From: Basidiobolus meristosporus CBS 931.73
Lineage: Eukaryota; Basidiobolomycota; Basidiobolomycetes; Basidiobolales; Basidiobolaceae
Assembly (NCBI GenBank): GCA_002104905.1
Contig: MCFE01000353.1
Span: 24,277 to 88,276, forward strand
Direction: 5' to 3'
DNA: 64,000 nt
Position 1 is the stretch's first letter. Every line of letters starts with the position of its first letter. A program made the translations under genes and the position numbers. Below, one piece after another: positions 1 through 11,051 of this stretch. The notes under the pieces are model-generated. The model saw only the letters and a program-made list of their open reading frames with translations. It had not been told where the DNA came from and did no database searches.

Positions 1-1899
1 GACGAACGTTGTCGGAGAGTTTCAAGAAGAATTTCATAAGGACCTGCTCCCAACCATCACGAGTGTCCACCTCGAGCTCATTGAGCGTTTGCAGTAACAG
101 CTTTCGCATATGCTGAAGTGAAGCAGCATTGATCTCCACATTGACTGGCGTGGAGTTGACTCTTTGGTGGTGTCTATACCCTTTGCTCCAGTGAGGATTG
201 CCATTGTTGAATCCCATGAAATGGCGTGGCTTGACCTTAGAATGAAAGCTCGGGCTTCGCGACCTCCAAAGCGGTGAGTTGTTTGAATGGCCTGTTTTGT
301 CACGCGCGAAACTGCTTCGACTGGACATTTTCTCTTTGTTGCCGTAGACTGGGTAGGACATTGAGCTGATATCCAGGAACTCGTCCTCGCCATGCGACTC
401 GTTGAAAGAGATCGGGGAGGACACTGCACCAATCTCTGGGGAGAGTCGAACTGCCTGTGACGAATTGATTACTGTTGGCACGAAATTAGCCGGTATAGTG
501 ATCCACGAGTCGTACGGAGACTCATCGTCATCTTCGCTCAAGAAAGGTGCGATTTCTGGGTCGATCAAAGGGTTGGGATCCATCATAGCGCTGTTCTTTG
601 GGTACTCTGCCGTGTATTTGCGAAATGGAGCTAAAAAGTTCATGTCGCCATTGGGATCTTCGGTGAGAGTGTTCGCTCTCGATCTGCCTGATAATATATT
701 GGTGCCTACAGATAACATCCTTTTGAATCCCTCCACTGAGTTGGTATCGATGAGTGAGCTTAATGAATAGGTAGCTGTGGGCTCAGCATTACTAAGCGCT
801 ACCGTTGGAGTAATTGAGTTTGGCAAAGTGACATGAGTCGGAGGAGCCAAGAATGAGAGCTTTTTGCTTAACAATTTGGGTGAACTGGTATGCGATGGTG
901 AAGGTATTTGTGCTTGTGTTTGTGTCTGCACTTGCGTTGGTGTTTGCGGCTGTGCTGGCACTATTGCTTGTGTTGGTGTTTGCGTTGGTGCTTGTGTTGA
1001 AGAACTTGATGTACTCTCTGATGTAACTGACGGAAGTACCAAAGCGGGAGGAGAAGGTGGTGCCACCAAGGGCTCGTCAATGGAGCTACCATCCAATGAT
1101 TCTCGGTCTTGTGAATACTCATTACTGATAAGAGACGAACAATAATTACAAACTCTCATCAAGCCAGGGTAGCCAAAGCGTTCGCCTGGGATGATTTTGG
1201 AAGAACATTTCGAACAGAATATTTGGCCTACAGATGGAAAACATTGCTCCCTTGATTAGCTTGATTGAAATGGCTGACCTAAAGGTAACAAAGTGAACAA
1301 AGGCTTAAGGAATTACCGCAGATTCGGCAATGATGTTTTCTTCGGAAGGTGGTGAACGGCGCTTTACATTCGTAGCATTCCTTACAGTGGTCGTCTTGCA
1401 TCCAGTAATCTTTATTGATGCCTTCGCCACGTAAACGCCTAATTATATTGCTGAAAGAACTTTTATTTGTAACTTGGAGCTGTTTGTGTTTGGGATGGCC
1501 TGGAAGCTTCTCAAGCGGCTCCAGATCGGACTTTGCATCTGATGATGGTAACATAGAAGCTCCAGTCATAGTAGAAGAGTTGTCACCCTGAATACTATCT
1601 CTCTCTTCCGACGATACCTTTCCTTGGCTCTCGGGCACTGTTAAGTTGGACATTATTGAGGCAGCTGAATGGATAGATGGTGCCGGATAATTAGCAGAAC
1701 TAGCGTCTCCTGTGAGGCTCAGATTTGCTACAGATGTATTATTTAAGGAACTTTTCACTCGACTGAATATCTTCGAGATAACACCAGAGTCTCCCCCTTC
1801 CGAGTCGTATCCAAGAGAATCGAAAGAAACAAACGAAATCGCATCGTTCAAGGGTGGCTGTAATTTATCATTATTCCGTCTTTCCTTGGAAAAAACCAT
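1..1899 (-). CDS. FAB1: FAB1/PIKfyve-type phosphatidylinositol-3-phosphate 5-kinase, N-terminal part (runs off left edge)
   Basis: Family role: phosphorylates PI3P to PI(3,5)P2 on endosome/vacuole membranes. Two exons are visible: 1317-1899 and 1-1227, joined across a GT-AG intron (1228-1316) that interrupts the FYVE finger in the codon after HHCRIC. About 603 residues are present. The FYVE finger (about residues 168-230) has all signatures: the WxxD-type start YWMQDDHCKEC, the PI3P-binding RRKHHCRICG, and MRVCNYC. A long low-complexity linker follows, including a Thr/Gln/Pro-rich repeat (about 880-1010), and then a helical stretch near the edge (LQHMRKLLLQTLNELEVD) like the region before the chaperonin-like domain of Fab1. 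The chaperonin-like and kinase domains would lie left of the window. The start at 1899 is the first in-frame ATG and begins MVFSKERRNN. Other FYVE proteins are possible, but finger sequence and downstream context fit Fab1 best. Confidence 0.85.
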
Positions 1900-2060
1900 G
1901 GAAGAGCTGAAATGGCGGGGAGACTTTCAGATTAAAGTGATTTTGGTAAGCGTGTTGCTTGTGAAGTACGGAGAAGCGTATCAGGAAAGCAGATTAATAA
2001 GTTGAGGGCGCAAGACTGTTCAATTCAAATCAGTTTCATAATACAATTCAACCTAATCCC

Positions 2061-2459
2061 TTAATACCAGACCATGCTGAGCACACGCCAAATTGGTTGG
2101 TCATTGGAACACCTATCATAATCCACATTTGCAATTCCAATTGGGGTATCAAAATAAACAGGTAGGAGCAAATTGATTAATTTAAACATTTGTCCAGATT
2201 CCATGCACGGCCACCACTCCATAAAGGTTTGCCGATATTTGAGGCTCAAGCCAGGGAGATCTAATTGTGACTGCTTAGCACCAACATACTGGCAAGTAGG
2301 CCAACAAACCCAAACAGGACACCCAGCAGCGGTTTGACCTACCCCATCGCCTGTCTTTGCTACCCGCCACCTCAAGAGACGCCAATCACAGGACACGATC
2401 TTCATTTTATTTACTTGGCCATAAGCCTCAACGAAGAAGGCAACGGCGCACAAAATCAT
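2061..2459 (-). CDS. Hypothetical ORF, 132 aa
   Basis: Open frame with a true ATG and TAA stop. It is rich in Trp and Cys, and its first 14 residues (MILCAVAFFVEAYG) are hydrophobic, so it could be a secreted protein or the terminal exons of one. I recognise no domain. It lies between the FAB1 start and the stop of the voltage-sensor-like gene, both on the same strand. It may equally be a chance ORF in intergenic DNA. Confidence 0.25.
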   Translation of the reverse strand: MILCAVAFFVEAYGQVNKMKIVSCDWRLLRWRVAKTGDGVGQTAAGCPVWVCWPTCQYVGAKQSQLDLPGLSLKYRQTFMEWWPCMESGQMFKLINLLLPVYFDTPIGIANVDYDRCSNDQPIWRVLSMVWY

Positions 2460-2610
2460 GTTAACAAATATTTAATCCTCTAACATCTCCTACAGGGAGG
2501 GGATTGAGGTGGCATTCAGGCTGGCTGATTCAACGACAAAATGCACTTGCTAACTAGCTAGACTTCAGCTCAAATGTTCTCGCAAGCCCATTGCTAAGCG
2601 GAGTGCTGCC

Positions 2611-3491
2611 TCAAGGGTATTCCTCCTCCTCCTCAAGCACGTATCCGTGAGGGGGGATGGTCAGAGTGACATCTTCAAAAACTATCGAAGTGGGACGTAT
2701 GTCCTGAAAATCGATGGTTGCATTCTTAGCACTGATGTGTCGCTTGTTCCTGGCAAAGCAATCGGTAAGCTCGGGTGGCTATAATCCGGTGAAGGTATGG
2801 AAGATTACTTTTGAACTGTGGTGAGTAGTCGCCAGAACTGGGCTATGTTACGGATAACGAGGAAAACAGTATCAACAAGCTCCTCCTTTTCGTTGAAAGG
2901 CGAGCAGCCAAGGAACAGTAATATCAGTGTAGCGAGACAAAACATCATCAGCACCACATCTAGTATATTGAAGAGCGACTTCCAGTATGTCTATTTCAGG
3001 GCCATGGTTAGCGCCTATCGATATTCACCATTGGATCGCGGCCTCACCTTTCCCAACGCAACCATGCGAATTATCACCTCGAAAAGCATTGCTAGGTTGA
3101 TGATAATCTCCAAAACAAAAAACTCAAGTCCTGGGCTAATTCTATGGTTACGAAACACTCAAACACGCGATGTGGATAGACTGCGCATACCATTCATACA
3201 AGAAGCTCTGGAATGGGCACATACAAGCAACGTTTAGCAAAGCAGAACAATACAAAGATGTGAAGCTCTACATACCAGCACCACAGAAATCAAGCTGAGC
3301 ACCGCGAGCAAGATATACAGAAAAGTATAGAATTTGGAGTATACGATCCTGTTTGCCAGGTTACGAAATAGATCTCGCCGGGTAATCGCCACCACGTAGG
3401 TATCTGTCTCGACTTCTTCGGGCGACTTCTTGACCATGTTGCTGGTAATGCCGCTGCCAGGAGCCACACTCTGATAATTACTCTTGGTCAT
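2611..3491 (-). CDS. Small voltage-sensor-like (ion-transport domain) four-segment membrane protein
   Basis: Four exons, about 216 residues: about 3272-3491, about 3048-3157, 2809-2990 and 2611-2749. Introns 2 (2991-3047) and 3 (2750-2808) are clear GT-AG; the edges of intron 1 are chosen by reading frame and are less certain. The layout matches an isolated voltage-sensor domain. S1 is YTFLYILLAVLSLISVVL. S2 carries the acidic/basic pattern FEVIIRMVALGK. S3 begins with the N-x-x-D signature FNILDVVLMMF. The S4-like helix LVIRNIAQFWRLLTTVQK has spaced basic residues. There is no S5-pore-S6. The tail is short and acidic, ending EEEEYP. Similar short fungal proteins occur among ion-transport-domain families of unknown function (general knowledge). 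The start at 3491 is a true ATG (MTKSNYQSVAPG). Confidence 0.65.
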
Positions 3492-5432
3492 TCAAGTTGG
3501 AGCAGTGTAAAGATAAGGTGCAAGAGGGCTTATTGTCAATGGGCCTCATTATTTGTAAAAGCGAGATATGCTCCTCCATGTTTCACCCTTGAGTAGCTAT
3601 TCCTAGGAGGCTGCAGATACGAGACTCGCATGCAGGGCGAAGCTGAAGCTGCTTAAATTTCCGCACGAAATATGAGCTGCAATATTTCGTTTAGGCTCTC
3701 CGATCATCCGACAATTGACAATCATTATTAATTACCAACCAGTTTGAACGTGACCCCCTCTCCAATATGCTTGCACGTATGATGTCCCTCCCTTGTCAGG
3801 GGCAATACCACATTGAAAGAACCTTCATGTACTACATTCATTGACTTGTGGCACATCTTACTTCCAGACCCTATTGTGGTGATCCCAACCTCCTGCAACG
3901 GAATAATTCCAGATCAAGCCTGATACCAACAAACGCGTTATCTGGAATTCTCTTGAAAGCCCAAACACTCGGGGAAATGCGAACAAGGGTGTTTCGCGGC
4001 CGCTATGCTGTTTTTGGGGTCTGGAACGACACCACGTTGTGTGGTGAAGGGTCTCCCTCTCGTGGAAATATACGGGGCTTCAGCAGGAACAGCGAAGCCG
4101 CTACTCCGAAAGTAAGCTTCCACGTACAAGGCAAGATTCTCGGCTCACATCCAAGAAACGAGCAAAGCTGTAGAGCTTCGGCCGGTTAATTTACAGCGAT
4201 TTGGGAGTTTGTTGACCCTAGAATAAAATCTCCTGGACCAAATCTACATCTGCATGATGTCCTCTACTAGCGCAAGTGCCCAACACCCGCATCAGTTGGC
4301 AACGCACGCACAGCATTTCAAACTTTGTCGTATCTGGATAGAACCAGGTTAGCCAACTTGACTTGGCATGCATCGTTGAGCAGTATGCTGGTAGGTGGTT
4401 GACCATTCAAAACCATGGTTACAAACGGCATGATTAGCCTAAAAATCCAGATTAAAGCTCTATTGAAAACTGATTTGTAAACACCTAATGCACTAAACCA
4501 GCCTTAGTGATGATAATCATGATAGTACATATAGAGCAGGCTTTGCGAAGTTTCCAACATGACTGCATGAAGGAGCATCAGCAATGCTCCATAGAAAATC
4601 ACTTGACATGAGCCTGCACATCAACAAGTGAACTAGCGTGGACCATGAGATGGTCTAACATGATCAGCACAGTTGTTGCTACTGCATCTCCGTAATTCCC
4701 TGATTTGTCCAATTGATATTGTGGGTAATTTTGGTTGTGCTGTAAGGGAGTTTTGGTTGTTCAAGATTGGGCGTGTCCAGGAATCCAATCCTTTATGTAA
4801 ACAGCACGGCCCCGTGATCGCAATGTTACACCGCCACGGGCACCGATCATGAGAGTGGTTTGTGAACTGCTCAAGAAATTCATGCATTGGTGGACAGTCG
4901 ATTGTTGATGTAACAGATCTCTTGCCAAACAAAAAGTCGTTAGATTCAGAATCTAATGCAGGCGGAGCTGCGGCACTAAACCTAGTTGTGCTTCAGGACC
5001 ATGCTTCAGCCAACCCCCCCCCCACGAACTGGAGTCCGTGTTAAACCAAACTTTATCGGAGTCAAAGCCGAAAGCAGAATCATGTTCTGGTCGTGAATGA
5101 AACTCCAGAGATCTCGGGAGCCCAATTTGGCCAACTCTCCTAAACTCCCAGCTATTCAAGTCGAATGAAACCAATCGATATTTCAATTGTTTGTATTCTA
5201 AAGTAAAATATAGTTCACTCAATGAAAACAGAACTTCGAGAATCCAAAAATAGAGAAAAGGAAACAGTATGACAATATTACATCGAAATGAAGAAAGGCT
5301 GAAGGAGTGCGACCAAATTAAGGTAATGAAAGGGAGAGGTTCACTTTACTGTTGGCTTTTAAGAAGTGTAGGTGGGGTGGGGTGGGGTTAGGTAAATCGT
5401 ATTGAGTGAGATAGATTGGGCGATACAACTGC
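3492..5432. other. Region without a confident gene
   Basis: About 1.9 kb between the voltage-sensor-like gene and the GSK3 stop. It holds only short ORFs (for example 3848-4189 plus, 4633-4932 and 4953-5222 minus). The two minus ORFs start at TTG rather than ATG. They could be exons of an unknown gene, since acceptor-like sites lie between them, but I see no domain and no consistent splice model. An oligo-C run of nine bases occurs at 5017-5025. Confidence 0.4.
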
Positions 5433-6995
5433 TTACTCGAGTTGAACATGAGCCTGGCTTCTTGGAATAGGAACAAAGTTGTGGACATCAATGCCGCGAG
5501 CAAAGAGTTCGTGTTCAAGATGGTGCGGTACAAGCGCACGAATGAGATCGGGGCGAATCGACAACTCTAACAGACAATTAGAAAGGATTTAGAGACATGC
5601 TGTCAGATCTAATGAGGTTGAAATCGTACCATTGGGAGTGAAGTTGAACAGCGGAGGGAACTCCTTGGAAATATCGGAGTTTTGACGCAACTCATCAAAG
5701 AATGGATGAGCCATAGCCTCCACCGCCGTAAGTCGCTTGCTAGGTGTATAGTCAAGTAGACGAGTAACCAAATCGATGGCATCTTCCGGAGCCCGAGAGC
5801 GAAAGATTTTTGAGAAGGGGTGTGGTTTGATTTGTGGGAACTTGTGGTCAACATAGTGAGGGTTCATACTGCGAATTTGCTCTCTAGATGGTGTTCCCAA
5901 CACTTTGATAATTTCAACCAGCTGATCAATGCTACTATCTCCTGGGAATAGAGGTTGCCCAGATATCAACTCGGCCATAACACATCCGGAAGACCATATA
6001 TCTAGTAATAATCAGTAAAGCGACTTTAGTATCGACATGCTACTCGAGCTAACTCAGTAATGGTGGGATGTACCTATACTTGTGGTGTAATTGGTGGCAC
6101 TGAAGATAAGCTCAGGGGCACGGTAATAGCGCGAACAAATGTATGCAACATTGGGTTCTCCAGGTACAAGCGCTTTTGCACTGTTATATCACAATACAAT
6201 TAGAGAACGATTACATTACTGCTATAATGAATGCCCTACCTTCCAAAGTCACACAACTTTAAAACGCCAGTAGCACTGTCAACTAGGAGATTTTGAGGCT
6301 TTATATCCCGATGGCATACACCCATCGAATGAATATAAGCCAATGAACGAAAGAGTTGATACATGTAGAGTTTCACGTGGAGAATGGGGACTTGCTGTCT
6401 TAGTTTGTTATACTGCTTCACGACTTTGTAGATTGTTTCTGGAACAAACTCAAGGATCAAGTTCAAATAAACTTCCTCTTTCTGGTAGACAAAAATTGTG
6501 AGTATTCAGAACATGCCTAAACCAGGGTTGTTAAGCACGTACCCGTTCACCATTCGTGTGAAAGAAGGCTTTCAAGTCCACGATATTAGGGTGTGACAAG
6601 GTTCTCATAATTTGCAATTCTCGATTCTAAATTTCAATAAGCTAAGTACAGGCTAGCTTATGAGATATAACTTTATGGGGCTACCTTATATCTTCTGTCT
6701 TGTAAAACTTTTTTTATGGCAATTTCCTCGCCGGTCTCGAGAAGTTGCGCTTGGTGAACGACTCCGAATGACCCATTTCCTACAACCTTGCAATTGGTAT
6801 AGGAAATCTCCAAAGGCTCGCCGGTCTTTCCCTCGCTGACGGAAGCACGAATAACTTTGTCGGTTTCGCCTAGAATATGTGTCAATAGGAATACCTTCTT
6901 CACTCAAGGTGCGACCAAATTCTATGGAGTAGGAACATACCAAGAAAACGGGAGCTGGTTGATGAAGCAACTTGAGTGGGACCCTGATTAGCCAT
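5433..6995 (-). CDS. GSK3: Glycogen synthase kinase 3 (GSK3/shaggy family) protein kinase
   Basis: Ser/Thr kinase of the CMGC group; the family regulates glycogen synthase, transcription factors and cell-cycle/meiotic targets. Seven exons splice cleanly with GT-AG sites: 6941-6995, 6685-6869, 6543-6626, 6240-6481, 6074-6180, 5630-6001 and 5433-5566. They total 1179 nt, giving 392 residues, normal for fungal GSK3. Seen directly: glycine loop [11 protein letters not shown], catalytic Lys in [13 protein letters not shown], catalytic loop [16 protein letters not shown], and the family activation loop with the regulatory tyrosine ([13 protein letters not shown]). The C-lobe motif [19 protein letters not shown] and the tail [16 protein letters not shown] are also present. 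The start ATG at 6995 ([12 protein letters not shown]) is followed by a short 18-codon first exon. All catalytic residues are intact, so the product should be active. Confidence 0.97.
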
Positions 6996-8850
6996 GTGGA
7001 ACTCTAAAGAAACATATAAGAGGCAAAACAGGAGGAAACTTAATATGCAACGACATAGTTACTTTGTTAACAGAGATTGGTTCTTTTTAAGTTGAAGAAA
7101 GTAGTTTTGTTGAAAGTATACAACGAGATGAGGGATTAGAATGGGGAGATTAGAATAGCGAGAACGCGTGTATGTAGTGTTGCGCTGACTAACAGGAGAA
7201 TAATTAGAGGAAGTGATAGTTTAGGTAAAGTACAATAAGTCCTTCGCAAAATCCGTGTATGGTTGAGTTATGGAGATCCTTTATCAAGAGGGATTTAAGA
7301 AACAAAAGTGCCAATGTAAAGGTAATAAACAAATTAATGTGTACTCTCAAATCAGATTAACACTGTAGGTTTTCCGGTTTAACCGAGTTGATGCCAATTT
7401 CTGGTTACTAGAGATCAGGCGTGTGGCATGAACATGATAATGTTTGGAGTGGGGACTCGCAAGCCGAAATACAAAACCTGATGATTAGCCGAAGATAAGG
7501 AGCCGATCCAGATGTTCTAAAAAGATCAGTACAGTCATATGATTACTCATTTACATCAGAAACCCCAGTATGTGGACTTGTGAATATATATGAACTGATA
7601 TATACAGAAAATTTATGAAGTTGGATCGATGGACCAGCTCTTGGGGTAAGAAAGGGCTCTTTACCCAAGGAGCCCCAAATTCTACCATTTTAGTTGCTCA
7701 TATTTGACAGAGGCATAAACAGCTTGGTCCTAAGACCTTCAGTCTGAAGGTAGCATTACAGTCATTGGTGAAATCCGGTCGATATCTTGAGCATTCGTGT
7801 CAAATGATTGATTCCCAGGCAAAAACGGAAAATATACTAATGTATTAAATTATACTTATCAAGATTGATATGGACATTGAAGAGTTTATGGAAACGCGAG
7901 GCCCATAGCAATAACCTCAATGCTCAACTTTGTAAATTCTGGGCCGGTTACTCAATATGGCCAAGTCAGCTGCTTACACAAAGGTTCGTAATTAGAAGGC
8001 TACTCAAGCGCTGGAGTATGAGATTAGATATGCTGTGAGGCGGTTTTTGGGGAGACATGCGTGAGATCGATATTTCCTATCCCCACTAGTGGCGATGTAG
8101 CTGACGGACACTGACTCAACGGGATGGGATTTTCTAGCAAATCTGGACCATGCCGCGGCTCGGCAATCCATTGAGCTCTCGGTTGGATATTCGTCATAGA
8201 TCCAACCATATATTGCCTTATTGTTCATGCCTCCCGCCCTCCTTGCCCTTCATTGTACTCTCCCTGTTTCCGAGAGCGCCTGTGTGATGGCGGCCATGAA
8301 AATATCTATATATACTCTGCACTGCCTGTACCATTCTGAACGATGAAGTCATATTTGTGTACAGGCAACTGAAGAACACACCAGCCCAAAACGGGTGCTT
8401 TTTCAAAATAAATGCTTAACATTGTGATTACCTTGGCACACCCTAGCCAGGTTAGCGTCAAAGTTGTTTAGAAGTGGTGAATGATTACCAACTATAATGC
8501 ACATCGAATCGTGATCTGTGTGGGCTCTGGTGGCGAATTGATATTTATTGGGCTTGTTTTTTTGCCTGATTCAATTACACTATAATGAAATAATGTAGAT
8601 CTGAAAAAAATTTCAGTAAAAAAAAAGCAAGGGCGTAACCGCAGAATCTACCCCTTAAGCTCGCATTTTTACTTTCAACTTCGGGTCACTCATTTCTTGC
8701 TGGCGCTTGTTTACGAAAGGTACCTTGGACTTTCTGTTCTTTTGCTCCATACATTCCCTTTCTTTGACTTATAGGTAATACAAGTATTTCTCCCCCAGTG
8801 GTTTTCTTAAGTTAACTTGCTCTTTTACCTGATATTACTTAGCATACAAA
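6996..8850. other. Intergenic region between GSK3 and eRF1 (shared divergent upstream region)
   Basis: About 1.85 kb separating two divergent start codons. It contains no convincing coding sequence; the ORFs at 8004-8406 (minus) overlap in different frames and show no domain. The 250 bp before the eRF1 ATG are pyrimidine-rich with T and C runs, as expected for the promoter and 5' UTR of a highly expressed fungal gene. Confidence 0.5.
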
Positions 8851-10219
8851 ATGTCATCCCAACAACAAGGAAACGAAACCGACCGCAATGTTGAAATCTG
8901 GAAGATCAAGAAATTGATTAAGAATTTGGAAGCCGCCAGAGGGTTTGTTGCATTCCTTCCTCCTTCCCAACTGTTCCCTAGTTAAAATTTCCCCTTTTAC
9001 CCGTAGAAATGGTACCTCTATGATTTCCTTGATTCTCCCACCCAAGGATCAGATTTCACGTGCAGCTAAGATGCTTGCCGATGAGTATGGTACTGCTTCC
9101 AACATCAAGAGTAGAGTCAATCGTCTTTCAGTTTTAGCTGCCATTACTTCCACTCAACAGCGTCTTAAGCTATATACCAGAGTTCCTGAAAATGGCTTAG
9201 TCGTATACTGTGGTACTATTTTGACTGATGAAGGCAAAGAAAAGAAGGTCAATATCGATTTTGAGCCCTTCAAGCCCATCAACACCTCTCTTTACTTATG
9301 CGACAACAAGTTCCATACTGAACCCCTTTCCGAATTGATGGAATCGGACTCCAAGTTTGGATTTATTGTCATGGACGGTAACGGTACTTTGTTCGGTACC
9401 TTGTCCGGTAATACTCGTGATATTGTTCACAAGCTTTCCGTTGATCTTCCCAAGAAGCACGGTAGAGGTGGTCAGTCCGCTCTTCGTTTTGCTCGTCTTC
9501 GTGAGGAAAAGCGTCACAACTACGTGAGAAAGGTCGCTGAATTAGCTGTGCAATTCTTCATCACCAACGATAAGGTCAACGTTGCTGGTTTGGTTCTTGC
9601 TGGTTCTGCCGATTTCAAGACCGAGTTGTCCCAATCCGAATTGTTTGATCAAAGACTGCAGGCCAAGATCATCAAGGTTGTTGATGTTTCTTATGGTGGT
9701 GAGAACGGTTTCAACCAAGCCATTGAGTTGTCCGGTGAGGTCTTGGCCAACGTCAAGTTCATCCAAGAGAAGAAGTTGATTCAGAAATACTTCGACGAAA
9801 TCTCCCAAGATACTGGTAAATACTGCTTCGGTATTGACGATACCCTCAAGGGTCTTGAGCTTGGTGCCGTCGAAACCTTGATTGTGTGGGAAAGCTTGGC
9901 CACTACCCGCTATGTTCTTAAGAACTCCGCTGGTCAAGAAGATATCAAGCACTTGTCTCCCGAGCAAGAGGCCGACAAGGCCAACTTCATGGATCCCGAA
10001 ACCAAAACTGAGATGGAGGTGGTCGAGAAGCAGCCATTGCTTGAGTGGTTCGCCGAGAAGTACAAGGACTTCGGTGCTACTCTCGAATTCGTAACCAACC
10101 GCTCTCAAGAGGGTGCTCAGTTCGTCAAGGGCTTTGGTGGTGTTGGTGGCTTACTTAGATACAAGGTCGACTTCGCCACAATGGTTTACGATTCTGATGA
10201 TGAATTCTTCTCCGACTAA
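8851..10219 (+). CDS. SUP45: Eukaryotic peptide chain release factor 1 (eRF1)
   Basis: Recognises all three stop codons in the ribosomal A site and triggers peptide release with eRF3. Two exons, 8851-8942 and 9007-10219, around a 64-bp GT-AG intron; 434 residues, normal length. Start is the ATG in [15 protein letters not shown]. Domain 1 has the decoding motifs [11 protein letters not shown] and YLCDNKF; domain 2 has the catalytic GGQ loop in [20 protein letters not shown]; domain 3 ends acidic ([10 protein letters not shown]). Codon choice is strongly biased toward C- and T-ending codons compared with neighbours, consistent with high expression. All key motifs are standard, so there is no sign of stop-codon reassignment in this genome. 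Confidence 0.98.
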
Positions 10220-11051
10220 GTCTACTCCCAATTTTCGTCTTCTAAATGTCTTTAATTAAAGAATACCTTGCCTTGTATTTCATCAATTATTTGTTCGGTG
10301 TCTTTCCTTTTCCCCACGACAAATGCTATGGTGCAGCATTACACAATGGACAGACGATTGTTTCCTGCTTGGTATTCCATAGATAGGTCATAATTCCCGC
10401 TGCTGCGGGTTGCGACAACGCCGCCTCTGACATTGTATGACGTTGATGGCTCTGAGACCATCGGTGTTTGAGCATATTGCACCGCGTTCGGGATGGACAG
10501 CCGCTGGTCCGCGTAGATTATCGTAGATACCAGTGTGTTTCTGCTCAGAGCATGACAGAGCACCCCTGTTTTAAGGGACAACCGCCCTCCAAACTAGTTG
10601 CAAGGAAACATAGCAAGGCCATGCCATCTAGCGGCATCTTCACCTGGATGAATCCGTCAGTATGCCCTATCGATCCCTTCATAAAGCGGTACAATGCAGT
10701 TCGATATATTCGGATATCATGGCATGCAGTGGATTAAAGGATGTGCGGCTTCTGTGTCAGGTATTTATTTATCATATTAACCCCTTTCTATTAGCCGTTA
10801 AGATGTGCAAGTCTATATTGCAGATATGCACTCTATTACACTGTATGAAGTTTAGCGTATTTTGTATCTTCCGCTGCCCCTTATAGACACTGAAGCGTCA
10901 TTGTGAAACCTTTATTCATCTTATTCCAACATTCCACCTCGCGACTAGCAGTACTAGCGGTACAACTGACACTGAAAGGTAAGGTGACAACACGCCAGTT
11001 AGTAGCTGTTGGTCAATGTTAACTCGGGACCAAGTTTGATAGTGAATTTTC
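10220..11051. other. Intergenic region, possible small unknown ORF on minus strand
   Basis: About 830 bp between eRF1 and kinesin. The minus strand has an 80-codon open frame (10339-10581) and just upstream an ATG with a hydrophobic leader (MPLDGMALLCFLATS), but I could not join them with a consistent splice pair. Nothing else is recognisable. Confidence 0.3.

Noticed and set aside
864-1145. Plus-strand ORF rich in Cys/Val/Gly
   Set aside because: It is the complement of the Thr/Gln/Pro-rich repeat in the FAB1 exon and has no independent support.
8004-8406. Overlapping small minus-strand ORFs before eRF1
   Set aside because: No common frame, no domain, no splice model; treated as intergenic.
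9542-10108. 188-codon minus-strand ORF
   Set aside because: Antisense shadow of the strongly codon-biased eRF1 gene.
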